A DNA stretch of 42,140 nt, taken from NCBI RefSeq assembly GCF_003438495.1, contig NZ_QSSH01000021.1, positions 1-42,140 of the forward strand. The letters run 5' to 3'. The DNA comes from Collinsella sp. TF05-9AC (GTDB lineage: Bacteria > Actinomycetota > Coriobacteriia > Coriobacteriales > Coriobacteriaceae). The position numbers and the translations under genes are program-made. Below are positions 25,557 to 32,545 of this stretch, piece by piece (positions within the stretch are counted from its first letter, which is position 1; each line of letters starts with the position of its first letter). Below the pieces are notes generated by a model, which had not been told where the DNA came from, searched no databases, and saw nothing but the letters and a program-made list of their open reading frames with translations.

Positions 25557-25577
25557 TTGTCCCAAATCTTAAGATTT
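25557..25577. repeat. second copy of the suf operator core after sufU
   Basis: The 17 bases TTGTCCCAAATCTTAAG (25557-25573) are identical to 20127-20143 in the suf palindrome and in the same orientation. Here they extend to a perfect 14-base palindrome, AAATCTTAAGATTT (25564-25577). The copy begins three bases after the sufU stop. Confidence 0.75.
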
Positions 25578-25581
25578 TTGT

Positions 25582-25618
25582 TGGCCGAATCGCTTGACAA
25601 GAGTGGTTCGGCCATTTT
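25582..25618 (+). terminator. suf operon terminator
   Basis: TGGCCGAA and TTCGGCCA form an 8-bp stem with a 17-base loop followed by TTTT. On the opposite strand, after the convergent RAYT-like gene, the same hairpin has no T-run. Confidence 0.8.
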
Positions 25619-26428
25619 CTATTCCGAGAGCTCAGTCTGTGCCTTCACCCGCGCATAAGCGCGCACGATACGAGAGACGGTACTTTTGCCAATCCCGGTA
25701 TACCGCTCAATCTGACGCACTGTAAAGCCGGCATTGTTCAATCCAACAATAACGGTATCGCGCTGCGCCGGCGGTACAGTTTTAACCCCGTTGAGCGGAA
25801 CCCCTAGCTCCTTCGCCAACTTGTTGGCAAAGGCGTGGCGTTCCCACTCCGTCTCTTTCATATCGCGCAGCGCCGGTTCGCCGCTGTCGGGCGTCGAAAG
25901 CGAATAGGCAGCAAAGGCCTCGGCAGAACCAAAAAGCTCAAGCACGCAAGAAGGATCGGAAAATCCCCTCGTGGCATCTGCCGCATCACTGTCGTAAGCG
26001 CGCAGATGCTCCGCAAAGCTGCTCCAGGGGTAACGCTCGATTAGGCTCATGCCCGCCTCCTGCGGATCGGCGTGAACGGAGCGAATAGCCTCCATCACCT
26101 GCCAGTCGGTATCGAGCGAGCGCCGGTCAAAACGGTTCTGGAACAGATGCCCTGTGCGCCCCGTGCGTTTATTGAACCGCCGCGCGTACGTCAAAAGCAG
26201 CCGGTGCATCGCCGCGCTCATCGCGTCCTCGTAATCTGCAAGCACCAGACGCACGTGATTGCCCATAAGGCACCAGGCGATAACCGTCACGCCCGCCTTG
26301 CGGCAGCACTCACGCATCAGCTCCAAGAACTCCCACCGGTCTTCATCGCCCTCAAAGATGAGCTGCTTGCCCGTACCGCGGGCACAGACATGGTAAAAGC
26401 CGGTAACCGTTCTCCAAACGCGCTGCAT
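25619..26428 (-). CDS. RAYT-like (REP-associated) Y1 transposase, altered HUH motif
   Basis: Protein of 269 residues of the TnpA-REP / Y1 transposase family, which cut single-stranded DNA at REP palindromes. The family start (RTVTGFYHVCARGTGKQLIF) and the Tyr region (Y81 in LLTYARRFNKRTGRTGHLFQNRF) are clear. The metal-binding HUH motif, normally NHVHLLL, reads NHVRLVL (H58, R60), so the second His is lost. A helix-turn-helix C-terminus (TVRQIERYTGIGKSTVSRIV) follows. I chose the ATG at 26428 with GGGAG 4 bases upstream; the frame is open 71 codons further but looks non-coding. No terminal repeats flank it, as usual for RAYTs. It may be domesticated or inactive. Confidence 0.75.
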   Translation of the reverse strand: MQRVWRTVTGFYHVCARGTGKQLIFEGDEDRWEFLELMRECCRKAGVTVIAWCLMGNHVRLVLADYEDAMSAAMHRLLLTYARRFNKRTGRTGHLFQNRFDRRSLDTDWQVMEAIRSVHADPQEAGMSLIERYPWSSFAEHLRAYDSDAADATRGFSDPSCVLELFGSAEAFAAYSLSTPDSGEPALRDMKETEWERHAFANKLAKELGVPLNGVKTVPPAQRDTVIVGLNNAGFTVRQIERYTGIGKSTVSRIVRAYARVKAQTELSE

Positions 26429-26831
26429 GGCGCTCCCTTCGCCGGGATCTGCTTGCCATCCAATACAGCACGATTGAAGCGTGCCATCAAAACATTCACG
26501 CAAAACAATTCGCTCGCGCGGCCAAAGGCAGTAAACAGGCGGCGAACGGCACCGTTGCAACAGGTCAACCCCCGCAACGCTTACAAGAGCTGCCCAAAAG
26601 CTTGCCAAAGACGGACCCCCTCTACGGAAGTTCGCGACCACAGAACATAGAGTTAAACCGTTTCAATTAAAACTTCCGGACTTCTCGCTACGAAAACTGA
26701 GCCGTTCGCCGAATATTCCGTGCATTTCGCGGTATTATAGGGGCTGCATGTCATGTCCCTTTCGAAGGGTCGCCCGGCAATCGCCAGCCACGGCCCCCAG
26801 ACGGGACGCCAACACGATAGAGAGGAGAGGC
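26429..26831 (+). other. intergenic region with leader of the NifU-like gene
   Basis: A -10-like TATTAT lies at 26733-26738 without a clear -35. If used, the leader is about 87 bases and contains the perfect palindrome CCCTTTCGAAGGG (26757-26769). The left half (26429-26641) is open in the RAYT frame but shows no family signal. Nothing else is recognised. Confidence 0.5.
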
Positions 26832-27566
26832 ATGCAGTACTCACAGGAAGTGGAGAACATGTGCCCCGTTGCCAAGGGTGCATACCACGGCCCCGCACCC
26901 ATCCCCGAGGAGGGCAAGTGGGTCCAGGCTAAGGAGATTTCCGACATCTCCGGTCTTACGCACGGTGTGGGTTGGTGCGCACCTCAGCAGGGCGCCTGCA
27001 AGCTCACGCTGAACGTCAAGGACGGCATCATCGAGGAGGCCCTCGTTGAGACCATCGGCTGCTCGGGCATGACCCACTCTGCCGCCATGGCTTCCGAGAT
27101 CCTTCCCGGTAAGACCATCCTCGAGGCCCTCAACACCGACCTCGTCTGCGACGCCATCAACGTTGCTATGCGCGAGATCTTCCTGCAGATCGTTTACGGC
27201 CGCAGCCAGACCGCGTTCTCCGAGGGCGGCCTGCCCGTGGGCGCCTCCCTCGACGACCTCGGCAAGGGCCTTCGCTCTCAGGTCGGCACCATGTTCGGCA
27301 CCAAGGCCAAGGGCGCTCGTTACCTCGAGCTCGCTCAGGGCTATGTCACCCGCATGGCTCTCAACGACAAGAACGAGATCATCGCGTTCGAGTTCCTGAA
27401 CCTCGGCAAGTTCACCGACGCCGTCAAGGCCGGCAAGACCCCCGAGGAGGCCATCGCTGGCGCTATGGGCCACTATGGTCAGTGGGAGAACGCTGCCAAG
27501 TACATCGACCCGCGCACCGACGAGGAGACTCACTCCGTCGCCAGCGTGTTCCCGGTTCACGAGTAG
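26832..27566 (+). CDS. NifU/IscU-like Fe-S scaffold-type protein
   Basis: Protein of 244 residues with an IscU/NifU-N-like arrangement: C49 and C56 in GWCAPQQGAC, C77 in IGCSGMTHSAAMASEI, C106 in LVCDAIN, plus C11 in NMCPVAKGAYHG. The stretch from KLTLNVKDGIIEEALVETIGCSGMTHS has the strand pattern of the scaffold fold. The last 100 residues (GYVTRMALNDKNEIIAFEF...) are not part of classic NifU. The start has GAGAGGAGAGG directly upstream. It is followed after 18 bases by the GGGtGRT gene. Codons are strongly biased (Lys AAG, GGC/GGT Gly), which suggests high expression. A cluster-carrying subunit of an enzyme is as likely as an assembly scaffold. Confidence 0.75.
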   Translation: MQYSQEVENMCPVAKGAYHGPAPIPEEGKWVQAKEISDISGLTHGVGWCAPQQGACKLTLNVKDGIIEEALVETIGCSGMTHSAAMASEILPGKTILEALNTDLVCDAINVAMREIFLQIVYGRSQTAFSEGGLPVGASLDDLGKGLRSQVGTMFGTKAKGARYLELAQGYVTRMALNDKNEIIAFEFLNLGKFTDAVKAGKTPEEAIAGAMGHYGQWENAAKYIDPRTDEETHSVASVFPVHE

Positions 27567-27584
27567 AAAGGGAGGGAAATAACT

Positions 27585-28589
27585 ATGACTGTTACGTTCG
27601 AAGGTTACGAGCGCCGCGCTGACAAGATCAACAAGTGCCTCGCCGACAACGGCATCGCCTCCCTCGAGGAAGCTCTGCAGATCTGCACCGACAAGGGCTT
27701 CAACCCGCGTGAGATCGTCAACAACACCCAGTCCATCGCCTTCCAGAACGCCGAGTGGGCCTACACCCTCGGTTGCGCTCTCGCTGTCAAGCGTGGCGCC
27801 AAGTCTGCTTCTGAGGCTGCCGCCATCATCGGCGAGGGCATCCAGGCCTTCACCGTTCCCGGCTCCGTCGCCGAGGACCGCAAGGTCGGTCTGGGCCACG
27901 GCAACCTGGGCGCTATGCTGCTCTCCGACGACACCGAGTGCTTCGCCTTCCTGGCCGGTCACGAGTCCTTCGCTGCCGCTGAGGGTGCTATCGGCCTGGC
28001 TCTGAACGCCAACAAGGCTCGCAAGAAGCCGCTGCGCGTTATTCTCAACGGTCTGGGCAAGGACGCCGCTCAGATCATCGCCCGCATCAACGGCTTCACC
28101 TACGTGAAGACCCAGTTCGACTACTTCACGGGCGAGCTCAAGGTCGTCGAGACCATCCCCTACTCCGATGGTCCCCGTGCCGCCGTCAACTGCTACGGCG
28201 CCGACGACGTCCGCGAGGGCGTTGCCATCATGTGGCACGAGAACGTCGACATCTCGATTACCGGTAACTCCACCAACCCCACGCGCTTCCAGCACCCCGT
28301 CGCTGGCACCTACAAGAAGGAGCGCCTCGAGGCTGGCAAGAAGTACTTCTCCGTCGCTTCTGGTGGCGGCACTGGCCGTACCCTGCACCCGGACAACATG
28401 GGCGCCGGCCCTGCCTCTTACGGCATGACCGACACCATGGGCCGTATGCACTCCGACGCCCAGTTCGCCGGTTCTTCCTCCGTGCCTGCGCACGTCGACA
28501 TGATGGGTCTCATCGGCATGGGCAACAACCCCATGGTCGGTGCCACCGTCGCCTGCGCTGTCGCCGTCGAGGAGGCCCTCAAGGCCTAA
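27585..28589 (+). CDS. GGGtGRT family protein, partner of the NifU-like protein
   Basis: Protein of 334 residues matching the uncharacterised GGGtGRT family by its name-giving motif GGGTGRT at 260-266, followed by a Met/Gly-rich conserved tail (NMGAGPASYGMTDTMGRMHSD, MMGLIGMGNNPMVGATVACAVAVEE). No signal peptide or membrane helix is visible. GGGAGG lies 9 bases before the ATG. It forms a two-gene operon with the NifU-like gene, ending in a strong terminator, and shows the same biased codon use. From memory the two genes occur together in many anaerobes; their function is not known. An oxygen-sensitive Fe-S enzyme is a reasonable idea. Confidence 0.8.
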   Translation: MTVTFEGYERRADKINKCLADNGIASLEEALQICTDKGFNPREIVNNTQSIAFQNAEWAYTLGCALAVKRGAKSASEAAAIIGEGIQAFTVPGSVAEDRKVGLGHGNLGAMLLSDDTECFAFLAGHESFAAAEGAIGLALNANKARKKPLRVILNGLGKDAAQIIARINGFTYVKTQFDYFTGELKVVETIPYSDGPRAAVNCYGADDVREGVAIMWHENVDISITGNSTNPTRFQHPVAGTYKKERLEAGKKYFSVASGGGTGRTLHPDNMGAGPASYGMTDTMGRMHSDAQFAGSSSVPAHVDMMGLIGMGNNPMVGATVACAVAVEEALKA

Positions 28590-28624
28590 TCGCACCCGCG
28601 CGATGCTCATATAGTTGAGCTTTG

Positions 28625-28661
28625 GAGCCGCTACCTTTCGAGGTAGCGGCTCTTTTTGTTT
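28625..28661 (+). terminator. strong terminator after the GGGtGRT gene
   Basis: An 11-bp perfect stem (GAGCCGCTACC with GGTAGCGGCTC), a 6-base loop and TTTTTGTTT. Confidence 0.92.
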
Positions 28662-28845
28662 GCGCTGTCGCAGGGTAGCTAATGCCGATATATCAGTTGG
28701 GGCGAAATACAAGATGTGATGAGATGGAGCGTCAGAGCGTCCATGACGCCCACCTGCCATATTTGCCCTTTACCGATTTGCCGAGTCTTTACGGCCCCAT
28801 TGCCGATCACCCGTGCGACAATGCGCCGGACGAGAAAGGAATCCG

Positions 28846-30372
28846 ATGGAATCGACTGATGTACTGGTAATTGGATCTGGCATTGCGGGCCTTTGCGCCG
28901 CCATCGAAGCGGCACGCACGGGTGCAACCGTCACTGTGGCAAGCGCCGGCAAGACTATGAGTGGATCGAGCTTCTTCCCCGGAACCTGGGGCCTAGGGCT
29001 TATCGGACCCGTTAACGAAGACGACGAGCAGGACCTCATCGACACCATCCTGGCCGTCGGCGGCGGCGTTGCCGACCCCGAACTCGTCCAAGCGTTCGTC
29101 CACGGCATTCCCCAAGCGATTGACTGGCTCGAGCAAGACCTGGGCGTTGAGCTCCAGCGTCCGCAAAGCGCCAAGAGTGCTCAACAAAAGCAATTTATCC
29201 CCTGCTTTGACCACAAGACGCGCATGTGGCGCGGCCTCACCCGCAAGCCCCTTGAGGACGCTCTGACGACCTGGATCGAGTCGCTCGGCATTCGTCTGCT
29301 CCCCCGCCATGAGCTTATCGACCTTGTTGAGGACACGAACGGCAGAATAACCGGAACCGTACTCTACGACCTTACCGAAAATCGAATCGTGCCCTTTGCT
29401 GCCAAGGCCACGGTCATCGCAGCCGGTGGCACAGGCGGCCTGTTCGAGCGCAGCCTTACGTCGGCTGATGTGCTCAGTTCCTCGCAGGCCATCGCGCTGG
29501 CGCACGGCGCAACACTTACTAATATAGAGTTCATGCAGATGATGCCCGGCTTCATCGAGCCCAGACGTAACTTGGTCTTCAATGAGAAAACCTGGCGCTA
29601 CATGCACGTAGACCAGCCGGTAGATATTGCCGACGACAAGCTGGACGACCTGCTCGAGCAGCGCTCTGGATATGGTCCCTTCACGTCACGCTTGGCCTCC
29701 CGCGCTATCGATCTCGTCATCGATCAGGCAGGTGTCGAAGGCCTGGCACTCCACTACGACTTCCCCCGCGAGGATGTCCCAGAGTTTGTGCAGACCTTTG
29801 CCACCTGGCTGCAAGACGAGCACGGCATCGCGCCGACCGACGAGATGCGCGTTGCGATGTATGCCCACGCTGCTAACGGCGGCATCAAGATCGATAAGAC
29901 CGCGCACACGGGCGTTGAGGGCCTCTACGCTTGCGGCGAGGCGACAGGCGGCATGCACGGAGCCGACCGCATTGGTGGCTTGTCAAGCGCCAACGGCATC
30001 ATATTCGGACGTATCGCGGGCGCATCGGCAGCCCTCACAGCGCAGAAAGAGCCTGAAGCGGCCCTGAAGACGGATATCACCCTCCCCCAGTACGGCATTG
30101 CCACAACAGATGCCGATCGCCTGACACACAGCCTTAGGCACACGATGAGCACCTATTGCATGATCAACAGGACCGAAACAGGCCTATCCGAGGCCCTGCA
30201 ACAGCTTGAAAGCCTGCAAGACAAGGCCATGGCGCTGAGCAAGCCGCATGCCGATGACAGCGAGATCGCAGCCCTCGCCCGCCTACAGTCGCAGATTCGA
30301 CTAGCACAGGAAATGGTCAAAGCCATGCGCAAGCGAACTGAAAGCTTAGGTTCGCACTATCGAGCAGACTAA
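28846..30372 (+). CDS. FAD-dependent oxidoreductase, fumarate reductase / aspartate oxidase-like flavoprotein
   Basis: Protein of 508 residues. The FAD-binding GSGIAG motif is at 10-15, with FPGTWG and VIAAGGTGGLFERS further on. The C-terminal part has YAHAANGGIKID (H341, aligning with a substrate-binding His of this superfamily), GLYACGEATGGMHGADRIGGLSSANGIIFGRIAG, the second FAD contact. There is no FMN-binding or haem domain and no Tat signal, so it is a cytoplasmic stand-alone flavoprotein. It is close to NadB and to succinate/fumarate flavoproteins, but no nadA or nadC is nearby, so the substrate is open. AAAGGA lies 5 bases before the ATG. It appears to be a single-gene unit. Confidence 0.8.
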   Translation: MESTDVLVIGSGIAGLCAAIEAARTGATVTVASAGKTMSGSSFFPGTWGLGLIGPVNEDDEQDLIDTILAVGGGVADPELVQAFVHGIPQAIDWLEQDLGVELQRPQSAKSAQQKQFIPCFDHKTRMWRGLTRKPLEDALTTWIESLGIRLLPRHELIDLVEDTNGRITGTVLYDLTENRIVPFAAKATVIAAGGTGGLFERSLTSADVLSSSQAIALAHGATLTNIEFMQMMPGFIEPRRNLVFNEKTWRYMHVDQPVDIADDKLDDLLEQRSGYGPFTSRLASRAIDLVIDQAGVEGLALHYDFPREDVPEFVQTFATWLQDEHGIAPTDEMRVAMYAHAANGGIKIDKTAHTGVEGLYACGEATGGMHGADRIGGLSSANGIIFGRIAGASAALTAQKEPEAALKTDITLPQYGIATTDADRLTHSLRHTMSTYCMINRTETGLSEALQQLESLQDKAMALSKPHADDSEIAALARLQSQIRLAQEMVKAMRKRTESLGSHYRAD

Positions 30373-30418
30373 ATCGATTCTCACTTTGAGTTTGATCACA
30401 ACTTCTCAACATGCATCG

Positions 30419-30464
30419 AGCCCCGTAAGCATGATTCCCCTAAGGAGAACACGCCTACGGGGCT
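30419..30464 (+). terminator. hairpin after the flavoprotein gene, probable terminator
   Basis: AGCCCCGTA and TACGGGGCT form a 9-bp stem around a 28-base loop, followed by TTAG. The T-run is poor. A second hairpin (30469-30492, 12-base arms with one mismatch, centre CCCTAAGGG) follows directly. Confidence 0.5.
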
Positions 30465-30502
30465 TTAGCCGTGTTTCCCTAAGGGAATCACGGTGCAGAT
30501 TA

Positions 30503-30607
30503 CTCAGCTCCGCGCCCTTTCGGGTTCGACCCCATGCGAGGTTAACAAAAAAGCGACCAGCCTAAGCCAGTCGCTTTAACATGCTTTGGGTGGGCCGTCA
30601 GGGGGTC
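30503..30607 (-). repeat. direct repeat copy 1: tRNA-Lys 3' remnant plus terminator
   Basis: This 105-base segment matches 30680-30783 except for one inserted base. It includes the last 17-20 bases of a tRNA-Lys (T-arm half, acceptor, near CCA) and the tRNA terminator hairpin (30550-30577), but the tRNA body is missing. It therefore looks like what remains of a third tRNA-Lys copy. Confidence 0.8.
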
Positions 30608-30679
30608 AGCCTGCTGTGCAGGCGGTCGCTGCGGCGCTTCGCGCCTTGCGCGCTGCGCTGGCAAATGCTTACGCATTTC
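30608..30679. repeat. short hairpin-rich GC segment between the repeat copies
   Basis: The segment holds CCTGC-tgt-GCAGG, a GC-rich GCGC-laden stretch and AAATGC-ttac-GCATTT. It is not coding. Similar short palindromic sequences are often dispersed between genes, but the copy number cannot be judged here. Confidence 0.4.
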
Positions 30680-30783
30680 CTCAGCTCCGCGCCCTTTCGG
30701 GTTCGACCCCATGCGAGGTTAACAAAAAAGCGACCAGCCTAAGCCAGTCGCTTTAACATGCTTTGGTGGGCCGTCAGGGGGTC
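30680..30783 (-). repeat. direct repeat copy 2: tRNA-Lys 3' end plus terminator
   Basis: Second copy of the repeat; its right end is the intact 3' part of the first tRNA-Lys. Starting points of the two copies are 177 bases apart. Confidence 0.8.
30724..30754 (-). terminator. terminator of the tRNA operon
   Basis: On the minus strand AAAGCGAC and GTCGCTTT form an 8-bp stem with a 12-base loop and the T-run TTTTTT, directly after the second tRNA-Lys. The same structure is duplicated at 30550-30577. Confidence 0.85.
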
Positions 30784-30839
30784 GAACCCTGGACCTTGGG
30801 ATTAAGAGTCCCCTGCTCTACCAACTGAGCTAACGACCC
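30764..30839 (-). tRNA. tRNA-Lys (anticodon CTT)
   Basis: 76 bases with encoded CCA. Acceptor GGGTCGT/ACGGCCC with one wobble, D-arm GCTC/GAGC with AGTTGGTA, anticodon loop CTCTTAA, T-arm CAGGG-TTCGAAC-CCCTG. The anticodon CTT reads AAG. Identical in the aligned arms to the copy at 30883-30958. Confidence 0.95.
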
Positions 30840-30882
30840 AAAGCTAAAGTCCGTTATGACGGACTTTAGAGGAGATATCGTG

Positions 30883-30958
30883 TGGTGGGCCGTCAGGGGG
30901 TCGAACCCTGGACCTTGGGATTAAGAGTCCCCTGCTCTACCAACTGAGCTAACGACCC
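30883..30958 (-). tRNA. tRNA-Lys (anticodon CTT), second copy
   Basis: 76 bases with encoded CCA and the same arms and anticodon as the neighbouring tRNA-Lys. The 43-base spacer contains a GTCCGT-TATG-ACGGAC hairpin, a possible processing site. Co-transcribed with tRNA-His upstream. Confidence 0.95.
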
Positions 30959-30980
30959 GATATCAACACGAAGCAAGAAC

Positions 30981-31057
30981 TGGGGTGGGTAAAGGGACTC
31001 GAACCCTCGACCTACGGGACCACAACCCGTCGCTCTAGCCAACTGAGCTACACCCAC
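30981..31057 (-). tRNA. tRNA-His (anticodon GTG)
   Basis: 77 bases with encoded CCA. The acceptor pairs GTGGGTG with TACCCAC, and the discriminator is C73. The G needed at position -1 is encoded (31058). The anticodon loop TTGTGGT has GTG, reading CAC/CAT. First tRNA of the operon. Confidence 0.95.
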
Positions 31058-31084
31058 CGTGTCCTATGCGCTTCGCGCTCGACT

Positions 31085-31113
31085 ATTATTGCAAGGAACG
31101 CCACGTGATGCAA
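31085..31113 (-). promoter_or_regulatory. promoter of the tRNA-His-Lys-Lys operon
   Basis: On the minus strand TTGCAT, a 17-base spacer and AATAAT are followed by a GC-rich stretch (GTCGAGCGCG) before tRNA-His. The GC-rich discriminator is typical of stable RNA promoters under stringent control. Confidence 0.6.
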
Positions 31114-31155
31114 CCCCCAATTTTCAAGAATTTTGAAAAGAGTTTTTCGGATCCA

Positions 31156-31215
31156 TTTCGAGCATTTCCCACCGGTTTCATAGGAGTAAACTTGCCCCAC
31201 TGCAAATGCTCGAAA
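31156..31215 (+). promoter_or_regulatory. 12-bp perfect inverted repeat covering the Shine-Dalgarno of the aminotransferase gene
   Basis: TTTCGAGCATTT (31156-31167) and AAATGCTCGAAA (31204-31215) are perfect complements around a 36-base loop. The right arm overlaps the ribosome binding site AAAGGA (31213-31218). If transcribed, the hairpin could hide the site. A separate TTTTCAA/TTGAAAA repeat lies at 31121-31139. Confidence 0.5.
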
Positions 31216-31223
31216 GGACAAGC

Positions 31224-32405
31224 ATGAAAGAACTCTCCAACCGCACGGCGACATTTACCGATTCGGTCATCCGCCGCATGACGCGCATCTCCAATAAGTA
31301 CGGCGCCGTCAACCTCTCGCAGGGCTTCCCTGACTTCGATCCTCCGGCGCAGCTGCTCAATAGCCTGGGCACCATCGCCACCGACCCCAAGCCGCTCTAC
31401 CATCAGTACTCCATCACCTGGGGCTCCCTGGCCATGCGCGAGGCGCTTGCTGCCAAGCAGGAGCATTTTATGGGCATGCCGATCAACCCCAATGAGAACA
31501 TCGTGATCACCTGCGGCTCAACTGAGGCCATGATGGCCGCCATGATGACGGTCACGAACCCCGGCGACAAGGTTGTCATTTTCTCGCCGTTCTACGAGAA
31601 CTACGGCGCAGACACCATTCTCTCGGGGGCCGAGCCCATCTATGTGCCGCTCAACCCGCCCACCTTTGACTTCGACCGTGAGGTCCTCGAGGCGGCCTTC
31701 CGCGACAACGACCCCAAGGCAATCGTCCTGTGCAACCCTTCCAACCCCTGCGGCAAGGTCTTTACACGCGAGGAGCTCACCTTTATCGCCGACCTCTGCA
31801 AAAAGTACGACACCTACTGCATCACCGACGAGGTCTACGAGCACATCGTCTACGCGCCCCACGAGCACGTCTATATGGCCACGCTGCCCGGCATGTTTGA
31901 GCGCACCATCAGCTGCAGCTCGCTGTCCAAGACCTACTCCATCACCGGCTGGCGCCTGGGCTACACCATCGCCCCTGCCGAGATCACCGAGCGCATCAAG
32001 AAGGTCCACGACTTCCTCACCGTGGGCGCCGCCGCTCCCCTGCAGGAAGCTGTCGTCACCGCCCTCAACTTCGACGACAGCTATTACGATGAGGTCCTTG
32101 ACCTCTATACCGCCAAACGCGACCTGTTCTGCCAGGGACTCGACAGTATCGGTCTTGAGCATAACGTGCCGCAGGGCGCCTACTACGTCATGATGGACAT
32201 CTCAGAGTTTGGCTATGACAGCGACCTCGAATTCTGTGAGGACCTCGCGTCTAAAGTGGGCGTGGGCGCAGTGCCCGGCTCGAGCTTCTTCCGCGAGCCC
32301 GTCAACCATCTGATTCGTTTCCACTTTGCCAAGCGAGACGAGACGCTTAACGCGGCACTGGAGAACCTCAAGTCGCTACGTGATAAAATCAAGCCGCGCG
32401 GGTAA
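31224..32405 (+). CDS. PLP-dependent class I/II aminotransferase
   Basis: Fold type I aminotransferase of 393 residues. The PLP Lys is K236 in SSLSKTYSITGWRLGY; NLSQGFPDF, SITWGSLAMREAL, ITCGSTEAM, LCNPSNPCGKVF and YCITDEVYEH are the usual cofactor and substrate motifs, and the final Arg lies in HLIRFHFAKRDE. The sequence leans to the aspartate/methionine/kynurenine aminotransferase branch; which amino acid it uses is open. I chose the ATG at 31224 with AAAGGA 5 bases upstream; this site is part of an inverted repeat. Single gene with its own terminator. Confidence 0.88.
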   Translation: MKELSNRTATFTDSVIRRMTRISNKYGAVNLSQGFPDFDPPAQLLNSLGTIATDPKPLYHQYSITWGSLAMREALAAKQEHFMGMPINPNENIVITCGSTEAMMAAMMTVTNPGDKVVIFSPFYENYGADTILSGAEPIYVPLNPPTFDFDREVLEAAFRDNDPKAIVLCNPSNPCGKVFTREELTFIADLCKKYDTYCITDEVYEHIVYAPHEHVYMATLPGMFERTISCSSLSKTYSITGWRLGYTIAPAEITERIKKVHDFLTVGAAAPLQEAVVTALNFDDSYYDEVLDLYTAKRDLFCQGLDSIGLEHNVPQGAYYVMMDISEFGYDSDLEFCEDLASKVGVGAVPGSSFFREPVNHLIRFHFAKRDETLNAALENLKSLRDKIKPRG

Positions 32406-32433
32406 GGACGGCCCGGCAACTAAAGCAACCAAA

Positions 32434-32473
32434 GAAGCCTCGCACCGCCCGCCGCGTTGCGAGGCTTCTTTCT
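32434..32473 (+). terminator. terminator after the aminotransferase gene
   Basis: An 11-bp perfect stem (GAAGCCTCGCA with TGCGAGGCTTC), 13-base loop, then TTTCT. Confidence 0.88.
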
Positions 32474-32545
32474 ATAGCGCTTTCTTAAATGGTTTGAGCT
32501 CTATACTTTAGTCACGGAGCAACTCGTCCCAGAGAGAGGAATATT

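Noticed and set aside
26429..26641. Extra 71 residues at the start of the RAYT-like protein
   Set aside because: No family match and no ribosome binding site at the distal start; the ATG at 26428 has a good site and begins the conserved domain.
26841..28760. 639-codon open frame on minus, opposite the NifU-like/GGGtGRT pair
   Set aside because: It spans two genes and their gap, runs through a strong plus terminator and has no ribosome binding site or motif.
30503..30783. Possible CRISPR array
   Set aside because: Only two copies of about 105 bases, which contain a tRNA 3' end and a terminator; no series of short repeats and no cas genes.
30503..30783. Active prophage or integrative element attachment sites
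   Set aside because: Only 72 bases lie between the repeats and no integrase or phage gene is nearby; at most a remnant.
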